From Mycobacterium simiae (GTDB lineage: Bacteria > Actinomycetota > Actinomycetes > Mycobacteriales > Mycobacteriaceae), in the NCBI RefSeq assembly GCF_008370645.1, contig NZ_VTZN01000028.1, positions 1 to 41,135 on the forward strand: a stretch of DNA of 41,135 bases, read 5' to 3'. A program made the translations under genes and the position numbers. Below are positions 8,754 to 18,921 of this stretch, one piece after another; positions within the stretch are counted from its first letter, which is position 1; each line of letters opens with the position of its first letter. Under the pieces are notes generated by a model. It saw nothing but the letters and a program-made list of their open reading frames with translations, had not been told where the DNA came from and made no database searches.

Positions 8754-10274
8754 GTGGCTGAAGAGAGCCGCGGACAACGGGGGTCGGGGTACGGCCTTGG
8801 ATTGTCAACGCGGACCCAGGTAACGGGCTATCAGTTCCTGGCCCGCCGAACCGCGATGGCTTTGACGCGCTGGCGGGTTCGCATGGAGATCGAACCGGGC
8901 CGGCGTCAGACGCTGGCGGTGGTTGCCTCGGTGTCAGCCGCCCTGGTGATCTGTCTTGGTGCCCTGCTGTGGTCGTTCATCAGTCCCTCCGGCCAGCTGA
9001 ACGATTCGCCGATCATCGCGGATCGAGACTCCGGCGCACTTTTCGTACGGGTAGGGGACCGGCTATATCCGGCACTGAACTTGGCCTCGGCTCGGTTGAT
9101 CACCGGGCGGCCAGACAACCCGCATCTGGTTCGAGGAAGCCAGATAGCCAGCCTTCCGCACGGTCCCCTGGTGGGTATCCCGGGTGCGCCGTCCCAGTTC
9201 TCCCCGAAGAATCCGCCGGCGTCCTCGTGGCTGGTATGTGACACCGCCGCGACCTCATCGGGTCTCGGATCACCGCAAGGCGTCACGGTAACTGTCATCG
9301 ACGGCACCCCCGACCTCTCGGGCCACCGTCGAGTCTTGAAGGGCTCCGACGCAGTGGTGCTCAGCTACGGCGGAGACGCCTGGGTGATCCGCGAGGGGCG
9401 CCGGTCCCGCATCGACGCCACCAACCGCTCGGTGCTGCTGCCACTGGGGCTGACGCCAGAACAGGTTAGTCAAGCGCGACCGATGAGCCATGCGCTCTAC
9501 GATGCCCTGCCGGTGGGGCCCGAACTGCTCGTGCCCGACGTCCCTAACGTAGGCGCTCCGGCGACGTTCCCCGCTGCTCCGGGCCCGGTCGGGACGGTCA
9601 TCGTCACACCGCAAATTAGTGGGCCGCAACAATATTCGCTGGTCTTGGTGGACGGCGTGCAAACACTTCCCCCCTTGGTGGCCCAGATCTTGCAAAACGC
9701 CGGTCGGCCGGGAAACACCAAACCGGTGACGGTGGAGCCCTCGGCATTGGCCAAGATGCCAGTGGTCAACCGGCTGGATTTGTCCGCGTATCCGGACGAC
9801 CCGCTTAATGTGCTCGATATCCGGGATAATCCCTCTACCTGCTGGTGGTGGGAACGAACCAAGGGTGAGAACCGGGCCCGCGTGCAGGTCATCTCCGGGC
9901 CCACCATTCCGGTTGCGCCGCACGATATGCGCAGGGTGGTGGACCTGGTGAAGGCCGATATGACCGGCCGTGAAGCCGACCAGGTCTACTTCGGCCCCGA
10001 CTACGCCAACTTTGTGGCCGTCACCGGCAACAATCCTGCCGCCCAGACCGCCGAGTCGCTGTGGTGGATCACCGATGCGGGCGCTAGGTTCGGCGTGGAC
10101 GATTCGAAGGAAGCGCGCGAGGCGCTGGGGCTGACCTTGACCCCAAGCATGGCGCCGTGGGTGGCGCTGCGCTTGTTGCCGCAGGGACCCACGCTGTCAC
10201 GAGCCGATGCTCTCGTCGAGCACGACACCCTGCCCATGGACATGACCCCTGCAGAGTTGGTGGTACCCAAGTGA
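8754..10274 (+). CDS. eccB5: ESX-5 membrane channel component EccB5
   Basis: A 506-residue type VII secretion core protein, the same length as EccB5 (Rv1782). It starts at GTG 8754. A short cytosolic N terminus (STRTQVTGYQFLARRTAMAL, the hallmark EccB start) is followed by one membrane helix at about residues 53-76 and a large periplasmic domain. Two periplasmic cysteines, in WLVCDTAA and STCWWWER, are expected to form the conserved disulfide. EccB forms the inner-membrane channel with EccC, EccD and EccE. The gene overlaps eccC5 by four bases (GTGA), indicating coupled translation. Confidence 0.97.
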   Translation: MAEESRGQRGSGYGLGLSTRTQVTGYQFLARRTAMALTRWRVRMEIEPGRRQTLAVVASVSAALVICLGALLWSFISPSGQLNDSPIIADRDSGALFVRVGDRLYPALNLASARLITGRPDNPHLVRGSQIASLPHGPLVGIPGAPSQFSPKNPPASSWLVCDTAATSSGLGSPQGVTVTVIDGTPDLSGHRRVLKGSDAVVLSYGGDAWVIREGRRSRIDATNRSVLLPLGLTPEQVSQARPMSHALYDALPVGPELLVPDVPNVGAPATFPAAPGPVGTVIVTPQISGPQQYSLVLVDGVQTLPPLVAQILQNAGRPGNTKPVTVEPSALAKMPVVNRLDLSAYPDDPLNVLDIRDNPSTCWWWERTKGENRARVQVISGPTIPVAPHDMRRVVDLVKADMTGREADQVYFGPDYANFVAVTGNNPAAQTAESLWWITDAGARFGVDDSKEAREALGLTLTPSMAPWVALRLLPQGPTLSRADALVEHDTLPMDMTPAELVVPK

Positions 10275-13200
10275 AACGTGGTTTTGCCAGGCCTACCCCG
10301 GAGAAGCCTCCGGTCATCAAGCCGGAGAACATCGTCCTACCAACGCCGCTGAGCATTCCACCCCCAGAAGGCAAGCCTTGGTGGCTGATCGTGGTCGGCG
10401 TCGTGGTAATCGGCCTGCTGGGCGGAATGGTAGCCATGACCTTCGCCAGCGGATCCCATGTGTTCGGGGGGGTCGGCTCGATTTTCCCGATCTTCATGGT
10501 CGGCGGGATGATGATGATGATGTTCGGCGGCCGCTTCGGCGGCCAGCAGCAGATGAGTCGTCCCAAACTGGACGCGATGCGCGCTCAGTTCATGTTGATG
10601 CTGGACATGCTGCGTGAGACGGCTCAGGAGTCGGCCGACAGCATGGACTTCAACTACCGATGGTTCCACCCGGCGCCTACCACCTTGGCGGCGGCCGTGG
10701 GATCACCCCGGATGTGGGAGCGCAAACCCGACGGCAAGGACCTCAACTTCGGGGTGGTGCGCGTCGGCGTCGGCATGACGCGCCCCGAGGTAACCTGGGG
10801 CGAGCCACAGAACATGCCGACCGACATCGAGCTCGAGCCGGTGACGGGGAAGGCGCTGCAGGAGTTTGGGCGCTATCAGAGCGTCGTCTACAACCTGCCG
10901 AAGATGATCTCCCTCCTGGTTGAGCCGTGGTACGCCCTCGTCGGGACCCGGGAACAGGCGCTGGGCTTAATGCGCGCAATCATCTGCCAGCTGACGTTTT
11001 CCCATGGGCCTGATCACGTGCAGTTCATCGTCGTCAGTTCCGATCTAGACGAATGGGAGTGGGTGAAGTGGTTTCCGCATTTCGGCGACTCACGACGTCA
11101 CGACGCAGCCGGCAACGCCCGCATGGTGTACAGCTCGGTTCGCGAGTTCGCCGCCGAGCAAGCCGAATTGTTTGCCGGCCGTGGATCATTCACACCCCGA
11201 CACGCCAGCTCCTCAGCACAGACGCCAACGCCGCACACGGTGATCATCGCCGACGTTGACGATCCGCAGTGGGAGTACGTGATCAGCGCCGAGGGCGTTG
11301 ACGGGGTGACCTTCTTCGACCTGACCGGCTCGTCGATGTGGACCGAAGTCCCCGAGCGGAAATTGGAGTTCGACGCCAAGGGCGTGATCGAGGCACTCCC
11401 TCGCGACCGCGACACCTGGATGGTGATCGACGACAAGGCCTGGTTCTTTGCTCTCAGCGACCACATCAGCCTCTCTGAAGCGGAAGAATTCGCCCAGAAG
11501 TTGGCGCAGTGGCGGCTCGCCGAGGCATACGAAGAGATAGGTCAGCGGGTGGCCCACATCGGTGCCCGAGACATCTTGTCGTACTACGGAGTCGACGACC
11601 CCGGCAACATCGACTTCGACTCGCTGTGGGGCAACCGCACCGACACAATGGGCCGGTCGCGGCTGCGGGCACCGTTCGGTATCCGTTCCGACAACGGTGA
11701 GCTGCTTTTCTTGGACATGAAGTCGCTCGACGAAGGCGGCGACGGCCCGCACGGTGTCATGTCCGGGACGACCGGTTCGGGTAAGTCAACGCTGGTGCGG
11801 ACCGTGATCGAGTCGTTGATGCTCGGCCATCCGCCGGAGGAATTGCAGTTCGTTTTGGCCGACCTCAAGGGCGGTTCGGCGGTGAAGCCCTTCGCTGGGG
11901 TGCCCCACGTCTCGCGAATCATCACCGACCTAGAAGAAGACCAGGCTTTGATGGAACGGTTCCTGGACGCGTTGTGGGGCGAGATCGCGCGCCGCAAGGC
12001 AGTGTGTGACGGCGCCGGTGTCGATGACGCCAAGGAGTACAACTCGGTGCGCACTCGGATGCGGGCCCGCGGCCAGGACATGCCGCCGTTGCCGATGCTC
12101 GTGGTGGTCATCGACGAGTTCTACGAGTGGTTCCGGATCATGCCAACCGCGGTCGACGTCCTGGACTCGATCGGCCGGCAGGGCCGTGCGTACTGGATCC
12201 ACCTGATGATGGCGTCGCAGACCATTGAAAGCCGGGCCGAAAAGCTCATGGAGAACATGGGCTATCGGTTGGTGCTGAAGGCGCGCACTGCCGGGGCGGC
12301 GCAGGCAGCCGGTGTCCCGAACGCGGTGAACCTGCCGGCGCAGGCCGGCCTGGGCTACTTCCGGCGCAGTCTTGAGGACATCACTAGGTTCCAGGCCGAG
12401 TTCCTATGGCGGGACTACTACGCTGTCGGCGGCACCATCGACGGCGAGGAAGCGCCGGCGCTGGTGCACAGCATCGATTACATTCGCCCGCAACTATTTA
12501 CCAACTCTTTCACGCCACTCGAGGTAAGCGTGGGTGGGCCGCAGATCGACGCGGTGGTCGCGCACGCAAACGGCGAGGTGATCGAAGCTGGGGGAGAGAC
12601 CGACGAGGAAGACGAAGCCGTCCGAACCCCCAAAGTGGGTACGGTGATCATCGATCAGCTGCGCAAGATCAAGTTCGAGCCCTACCGGCTGTGGCAGCCG
12701 CCGCTGACCGTACCGGTAGCAATCGACGACCTGGTCAACCGATTGCTCGGCCACCCGTGGCAGAAGGACTACGGTACAGCGCGGAATCTGGTGTTCCCGA
12801 TCGGGATCATAGACCGGCCGTTCAAGCACGACCAACCGCCGTGGACGGTCGATACCTCAGGGCCCGGCTCCAACGTCTTGATCTTGGGCGCTGGCGGTTC
12901 AGGCAAGACCACTGCGCTGCAGACGCTGATCTGCTCGGCGGCGCTGACCCATACACCGGAGCAAGTTCAGTTCTACTGCCTGGCCTACAGCAGCACCGCA
13001 TTGACCACGGTGGCCCGGTTGCCCCACGTGGGCGAAGTCGCAGGTCCCACAGATCCGTACGGGGTGCGCCGGACGGTGGCCGAGCTGCTGGCGCTGGTGC
13101 GCGAACGCAAACGGAGCTTCCTGGAATGCGGAATCGCCTCGATGGAGATGTTCCGGCGCCGCAAATTCGCCGGAGAGACCGGCCCGGTCCCCAACGACGG

Positions 13201-14437
13201 CTTCGGTGATGTCTACCTGGTGATCGACAACTACCGGGCGTTGGCTGAGGAAAACGAGGTGTTGATCGAGCAGGTCAACGTAATCATCAACCAGGGACCC
13301 TCGTTCGGGGTGCACGTGGTGGTCACGGCCGATCGCGAATCGGAGCTGCGGCCGCCGGTGCGTAGTGGTTTCGGTTCCCGAGTCGAGCTGCGATTGGCCG
13401 CAGTGGAGGACGCCAAGTTGGTGCGTTCCCGGTTTGCCAAAGACGTTCCGGTTAAGCCCGGCCGCGGCATGGTGGCAGTCAACTACGTCCGGCTCGACAG
13501 CGACCCGCAGGCGGGCCTGCACACACTGGTGGCCCGGCCGGCGTTGGGCAGCACGCCCAACAGCGTTTTCGAGTCCGACAGCGTGGTCGCGGCGGTGAGC
13601 CGAATGACAACCGCCCAAGCCCCGCCAGTGCGCCGGCTGCCGGCAACATTCGGCGTGGACCAGGTGCGGGAGCTGGCCGCGCGAGACGCTCGCAAGGGCG
13701 TGGGCGCCGGCGGTATCGCCTGGGCGATATCCGAATTGGATCTGCAGCCTGTCTATCTCAACTTCGCCGAGAACTCGCACTTGATGGTGACTGGTCGACG
13801 CGAATGTGGACGAACCACGACGCTGGCAACGATCATGTCCGAAATCGGACGGCTCTACGCACCGGGGGCCACCAGTGCCCCGCCGCCTCCGCCCGGACGG
13901 CACTCCGCTCAGGTCTGGCTGGTCGACCCACGTCGCCAGCTGCTGACCGCCCTCGGTTCGGACTATGTGGAGAAGTTCGCCTACAACCTCGACGGCGTAG
14001 TTGCGATGATGGGCGAGTTGACCGCCACCCTGGCAGGCCGGGAGCCTCCGCCCGGCTTGTCCGCCGAAGAGTTGTTGTCGCGCTCGTGGTGGAGCGGTCC
14101 GGAGATCTTCCTGATCATCGACGACATCCAGCAACTGCCGCCGGGCTTCGATTCGCCGCTGCACAAGGTGGTTTCGTTCGTGAACCGGGCCGGCGACGTC
14201 GGTTTGCACGTAATCGTCACTCGGTCCTTCGGTGGCTGGTCTTCGGCTGGCAGTGACCCGATGTTGCGGGCACTGCACCAAGCCAATGCGCCGCTGCTGG
14301 TGATGGACGCCGATCCGGACGAGGGCTTCATCCGCGGCAAGATGAAGGGTGGCCCATTGCCTCGGGGCCGAGGCCTGCTGATGGCCGAGGACACAGGCGT
14401 GTTTGTCCAGGTGGCTGCCACCGATTGGCGACGGTAA
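10271..14437 (+). CDS. eccC5: ESX-5 FtsK/SpoIIIE-type ATPase EccC5
   Basis: Motor ATPase of the ESX-5 channel, 1388 residues from the GTG at 10271 that overlaps the eccB5 stop; the frame is open to 10157 but only inside eccB5. Two membrane helices lie near residues 37-58 and 64-87 (the second ends in a run of methionines). Three nucleotide-binding domains follow, with Walker A sequences GTTGSGKST (499-507), GAGGSGKTT (873-881) and the degenerate GRRECGRTT (1175-1183), and Walker B strands LVVVIDEF, YLVIDN and FLIIDD. The single uninterrupted frame covers what was once annotated as Rv1783 plus Rv1784. It recognises export signals on Esx/PE substrates. Confidence 0.97.
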   Translation: MKRGFARPTPEKPPVIKPENIVLPTPLSIPPPEGKPWWLIVVGVVVIGLLGGMVAMTFASGSHVFGGVGSIFPIFMVGGMMMMMFGGRFGGQQQMSRPKLDAMRAQFMLMLDMLRETAQESADSMDFNYRWFHPAPTTLAAAVGSPRMWERKPDGKDLNFGVVRVGVGMTRPEVTWGEPQNMPTDIELEPVTGKALQEFGRYQSVVYNLPKMISLLVEPWYALVGTREQALGLMRAIICQLTFSHGPDHVQFIVVSSDLDEWEWVKWFPHFGDSRRHDAAGNARMVYSSVREFAAEQAELFAGRGSFTPRHASSSAQTPTPHTVIIADVDDPQWEYVISAEGVDGVTFFDLTGSSMWTEVPERKLEFDAKGVIEALPRDRDTWMVIDDKAWFFALSDHISLSEAEEFAQKLAQWRLAEAYEEIGQRVAHIGARDILSYYGVDDPGNIDFDSLWGNRTDTMGRSRLRAPFGIRSDNGELLFLDMKSLDEGGDGPHGVMSGTTGSGKSTLVRTVIESLMLGHPPEELQFVLADLKGGSAVKPFAGVPHVSRIITDLEEDQALMERFLDALWGEIARRKAVCDGAGVDDAKEYNSVRTRMRARGQDMPPLPMLVVVIDEFYEWFRIMPTAVDVLDSIGRQGRAYWIHLMMASQTIESRAEKLMENMGYRLVLKARTAGAAQAAGVPNAVNLPAQAGLGYFRRSLEDITRFQAEFLWRDYYAVGGTIDGEEAPALVHSIDYIRPQLFTNSFTPLEVSVGGPQIDAVVAHANGEVIEAGGETDEEDEAVRTPKVGTVIIDQLRKIKFEPYRLWQPPLTVPVAIDDLVNRLLGHPWQKDYGTARNLVFPIGIIDRPFKHDQPPWTVDTSGPGSNVLILGAGGSGKTTALQTLICSAALTHTPEQVQFYCLAYSSTALTTVARLPHVGEVAGPTDPYGVRRTVAELLALVRERKRSFLECGIASMEMFRRRKFAGETGPVPNDGFGDVYLVIDNYRALAEENEVLIEQVNVIINQGPSFGVHVVVTADRESELRPPVRSGFGSRVELRLAAVEDAKLVRSRFAKDVPVKPGRGMVAVNYVRLDSDPQAGLHTLVARPALGSTPNSVFESDSVVAAVSRMTTAQAPPVRRLPATFGVDQVRELAARDARKGVGAGGIAWAISELDLQPVYLNFAENSHLMVTGRRECGRTTTLATIMSEIGRLYAPGATSAPPPPPGRHSAQVWLVDPRRQLLTALGSDYVEKFAYNLDGVVAMMGELTATLAGREPPPGLSAEELLSRSWWSGPEIFLIIDDIQQLPPGFDSPLHKVVSFVNRAGDVGLHVIVTRSFGGWSSAGSDPMLRALHQANAPLLVMDADPDEGFIRGKMKGGPLPRGRGLLMAEDTGVFVQVAATDWRR

Positions 14438-14444
14438 GCCGTTG

Positions 14445-15802
<1,358 letters not shown>

Positions 15803-15806
15803 CTAG

Positions 15807-16076
<270 letters not shown>

Positions 16077-16429
16077 AACGTCCCGACTCAGGACTGCCTT
16101 GGCCGCTTACAACGTTAGTACTTCTCGACCGGTGGGTTACGCTGTCGGGCGCGGCGGGCTCTACCCTGAATCGACTACACCAGGAAAACGCTTGCTAGCA
16201 CAGTTCGAGCACTCGCGACAGCTGGTCTCGCCCGCTTTTCTCTGTGAGTTTGCTGAGCCGGCGCCAAAATCGCCTGACCACTGTTACTGTGTCGTTACTG
16301 CAGGTGAATTCGCCGTGCCAACACGTGAACAGTTGCGAAATGGCGGCGTCGGAAGCAACGTGGCGCCGCGCGGTCATCTACTCTCTTGCACTAGGGCGGT
16401 GCCAGGGATAATCGAGGGAGGACAACAGC
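16077..16429. other. Intergenic region where PPE genes usually lie
   Basis: About 350 bases between the ferredoxin and PE19 genes without a recognised reading frame. In M. tuberculosis the genes PPE25, PE18, PPE26 and PPE27 occupy this place; none of the conserved PPE N terminus is present here. The end of the region holds the PE19 ribosome binding site (GAGGGAGGA). It probably also carries a promoter for PE19, but I could not identify one. Confidence 0.6.
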
Positions 16430-16729
16430 ATGTCGTTCGTGACCACACAGCCGGAAGCTCTGGCGGCTGCAGCAGCCAACCTACAGGGTATCGGCAGCAC
16501 GATGAGTGCTCAGAATGCCGCCGCAGCCGCCCCGACGACAGGGGTAGTACCCGCGGCCGCCGATGAGGTATCGGCGTTGACCGCGGCACAGTTCGCCGCG
16601 CATGCGCAGATGTACCAAGCTGTCAGCGCGCAAGCGGCGGCGATCCACGAGATGTTCGTTAACACTTTGGCAACCAGTTCCGGTTCATATGCGGCCACCG
16701 AGGCCGCGAATGCCGCGGCTGCCGGCTGA
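16430..16729 (+). CDS. PE19: PE family protein PE19
   Basis: A 99-residue PE protein consisting of only the PE domain. It has the Pro-Glu motif at residues 8-9, the two-helix hairpin pattern, and the C-terminal type VII export signal YAATE (YxxxD/E) in SGSYAATEAANAAAAG. Residues such as ANLQGIGSTM match PE19 (Rv1791) better than PE18. PE proteins are exported by ESX-5 as dimers with a PPE partner bound to EspG5. No PPE gene is adjacent, so its partner must be encoded elsewhere. It lies first in a run with esxM and esxN. Confidence 0.92.
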   Translation: MSFVTTQPEALAAAAANLQGIGSTMSAQNAAAAAPTTGVVPAAADEVSALTAAQFAAHAQMYQAVSAQAAAIHEMFVNTLATSSGSYAATEAANAAAAG

Positions 16730-17048
16730 CGCGCCCGCAGTGGTGGACCGGGGCGGATCGGTTGCGGACGTGAGTTCGATGGTGAGCCGTAACCGGTGGG
16801 CGCTTTCGGGGATTGCCTACAGTACCGAGACAGCTATCTGTATCGCTAGGGCTACTTTGGCTACTTTCGTCGATCTCGACTCTGAGGTCCGAGGTTCAGC
16901 GTCGATGATGCCGTACGCAACATCCGATGGCCGTCGGCTGGCGGAAGGGGGATCATCCGTAGGTTTCCCGGTTGGAGCTTACGCGCGCGTAGCCGATCGA
17001 CCATCACGACCATGACACAGATGGTCCGGCCTGTAAGGAGAAATTCAG
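16730..17048. other. Gap between PE19 and esxM
   Basis: About 320 bases, longer than the spacing I recall in M. tuberculosis (about 140). One frame stays open through much of it, but without a start signal or family similarity. AAGGAG at 17036-17041 serves esxM. Possibly the scar of a lost gene; not demonstrable here. Confidence 0.4.
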
Positions 17049-17345
17049 GTGGCTTCACGATCTATGACCGATCCGCACGAGATGCGGGCTATGGCTGGGT
17101 GGTTCGAGACGCATGCCCAGATCGTGGAGGACGAGGCGCGCCAGATGTGGGGGTTCTCGCAGCACATTTCCGGTGCGGGCCGAAGTGGTTTGGCCGAGGC
17201 GACCTCGCTGGACACCATGGGCCAGCTGCACCAGGCGTTTCGCAACATTGTCAACATGCTGCACGAGGTGCGTGACGGGTCGATTCGTGACGGCACCAAC
17301 TACGAGCAGCAAGAGCTGACCTCCCAGCAGATCCTTAGCAGCTAG
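17049..17345 (+). CDS. esxM: ESAT-6-like protein EsxM with altered WXG motif
   Basis: A 98-residue WXG100 family protein of the EsxM/EsxJ/EsxK/EsxP/EsxW (QILSS) group, starting at GTG 17049 after AAGGAG. The C-terminal export signal YEQQE fits YxxxD/E and the protein ends QQILSS as usual. The helix-turn-helix signature, normally GAGWSG, reads GAGRSG: the Trp at position 45 is Arg (codon CGA at 17181), two base changes from TGG. Other substitutions from the usual sequence are scattered. EsxM normally forms a heterodimer with EsxN. Loss of the turn tryptophan may weaken that pairing, so the gene may be drifting along with the broken esxN. Confidence 0.88.
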   Translation: MASRSMTDPHEMRAMAGWFETHAQIVEDEARQMWGFSQHISGAGRSGLAEATSLDTMGQLHQAFRNIVNMLHEVRDGSIRDGTNYEQQELTSQQILSS

Positions 17346-17395
17346 CGCGCAAGCCAACAGCTGCGTACGCTTTCTGAGGTTAGGAGAACACGAGT

Positions 17396-17631
17396 ATGAC
17401 CATTAATCATCAGTTCGGTGCTGTGGACGCCCACGGCGCCACCATCCGCGCTCAGGCTGCCTCGCTGGAGGCCAAGCACCAGGCCATCGTGCCCGATGTG
17501 CTGGCTGCCGGTGACTTTTGGGCCGGGGCCAGGTGATCTACGAACAAGCCAACGCCCATGGCCAAAAGGTCCAAGCTGCGGGCAGCAACATGGCGCAGAC
17601 CGACAGCGCCGTCGGCTCCAGCTGGGCCTAA
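17396..17631 (+). pseudogene. esxN: esxN, broken by an internal frameshifting deletion
   Basis: The N-terminal half of an EsxN (Mtb9.9 group) protein runs from ATG 17396 through AAGDFWAGA and meets a TGA at 17534-17536 (46 codons). Directly after, another frame continues as VIYEQANAHGQKVQAAG and ends SSWA with TAA at 17629, which is the normal EsxN C terminus. Joining the halves requires about 15 residues plus one base (about 46 bases) that are absent, the segment between FWGGAGS and NFQVIY in the family. The loss is not a multiple of three. The truncated product would lack the second helix. Paralogous Mtb9.9 genes elsewhere could compensate. Confidence 0.85.
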
Positions 17632-17742
17632 AACCGAACTTCAGGCGCGGCAGCACACCAACAAACCCGGTGTGCTGCCCTGTCCTGCAGTCAGTTAGCG
17701 CTAGACACCACTAGAGACCACTGAGGGACGTCTGAGGTAGGG

Positions 17743-18645
17743 ATGGATCAACAGAGTACGCGCACCGATATCACCGTCAATGTGGACGGCTTCTGGATGC
17801 TGCAGGCGCTGCTGGATATCCGGCACGTTGCGCCCGAGCTGCGGTGCCGGCCATACGTATCCACCGACTCGAACGACTGGCTGAATGAGCATCCGGGTAT
17901 GGCGGTCATGCGCGAGCAGGGCATCGTCGTGGGTGACGCGGTCAACGAACAAGTCGCTGCCAGAATGAGAGTGCTGGCCGCGCCCGACCTGGAAGTGGTC
18001 GCCTTACTCTCGCGGGGCAAGCTGCTGTACGGGGTAGTCGACGACGAGAACCAACCGCCGGGTTCCCGCGACATCCCCGACAACGAATTTCGGGTGGTTT
18101 TGGCCCGCCGCGGCCAGCACTGGGTGTCCGCGGTCAGGGTGGGCAACGACATCACTGTCGATGACGTCTCGGTGACCGATAGTGCGTCGATTGCGGCATT
18201 GGTGATAGATGGTCTGGAGTCGATTCACCACGCCGACCCGGCCGCTATCAATGCGGTCAATGTGCCACTAGAGGAAATGTTGGAAGCAACGAAGTCGTGG
18301 CAGGAGTCGGGCTTCAACGTCTTCTCGGGTGGAGATCTGCGGCGAATGGGCATTAGCGCTTCCACGGTGGCGGCGCTCGGGCAAGCACTATCAGATCCCG
18401 CAGCCGAGGTCGCCGTCTACGCGCGCCAGTACCGCGACGACGCCAAGGGCCCAAGCGCCTCGGTGCTGTCGTTGAAGGACGGATCGGGTGGGCGCATCGC
18501 GCTCTACCAGCAGGCGCGAACGGCCGGCTCCGGCGAGGCGTGGCTCGCTATCTGCCCGGCAACACCGCAGCTGGTGCAGGTAGGGGTGAAGACGGTACTG
18601 GACACGCTGCCGTACGGCGAGTGGAAAACACATAGCCGAGTTTAA
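17743..18645 (+). CDS. espG5: PE/PPE chaperone EspG5
   Basis: A 300-residue cytosolic protein matching Rv1794/EspG5 along its whole length (start MDQQSTRTDITVNVDGFWML; end PYGEWKTHSRV). EspG5 binds the tip of the PPE partner in PE-PPE dimers, keeps them soluble and directs them to the ESX-5 channel. It has no signal peptide or membrane segment, and the alpha/beta EspG fold is expected. The ATG follows a region with GAGGTAGGG. It is followed by about 270 bases that contain a small ORF before eccD5. Confidence 0.95.
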   Translation: MDQQSTRTDITVNVDGFWMLQALLDIRHVAPELRCRPYVSTDSNDWLNEHPGMAVMREQGIVVGDAVNEQVAARMRVLAAPDLEVVALLSRGKLLYGVVDDENQPPGSRDIPDNEFRVVLARRGQHWVSAVRVGNDITVDDVSVTDSASIAALVIDGLESIHHADPAAINAVNVPLEEMLEATKSWQESGFNVFSGGDLRRMGISASTVAALGQALSDPAAEVAVYARQYRDDAKGPSASVLSLKDGSGGRIALYQQARTAGSGEAWLAICPATPQLVQVGVKTVLDTLPYGEWKTHSRV

Positions 18646-18789
18646 CAACGCCGTTACCAAAAAAGCTGTGCGACAACATTTTCAAACATAAAATGCGAGC
18701 CGGATGCCAACCCGGCATACTGCTTTAGTATTGGGTGCAAAACTGAAAACAGACGTCAACCACAACAATTTAGTCGTGAGGCGAGGCAA

Positions 18790-18921
18790 ATGAATTCGGA
18801 GTTGGTCGAGCCGCAACTCACCCGAGGCGACGAGGCCTTGATGAGTACACCGACAAAGCCCCGGGCTCGGCTGAAGCCACGGGCTACGACGTTCGCCACG
18901 GCAGGGGGTGCAGGACGATGA
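18790..18921 (+). CDS. Small ORF coupled to eccD5 (43 codons)
   Basis: A short open frame from ATG 18790 (preceded by GCGAGG) to TGA 18919-18921. The stop overlaps the eccD5 ATG as ATGA, exactly the coupling used between mycP5, eccE5 and eccA5 downstream. The predicted peptide is basic, rich in Thr, Pro and Arg (for example TPTKPRARLKPRATT), with no membrane segment. It could be a leader that couples translation of eccD5 or a small protein of its own. I know of no annotated counterpart. Evidence is only position, ribosome binding site and overlap. Confidence 0.4.
   Translation: MNSELVEPQLTRGDEALMSTPTKPRARLKPRATTFATAGGAGR

Noticed and set aside
12406..13209. Long alternative frames within eccC5, PPE genes and eccA5 on both strands.
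   Set aside because: Arginine/proline-rich shadow frames typical of high-GC coding DNA; the overlapping real genes are certain.
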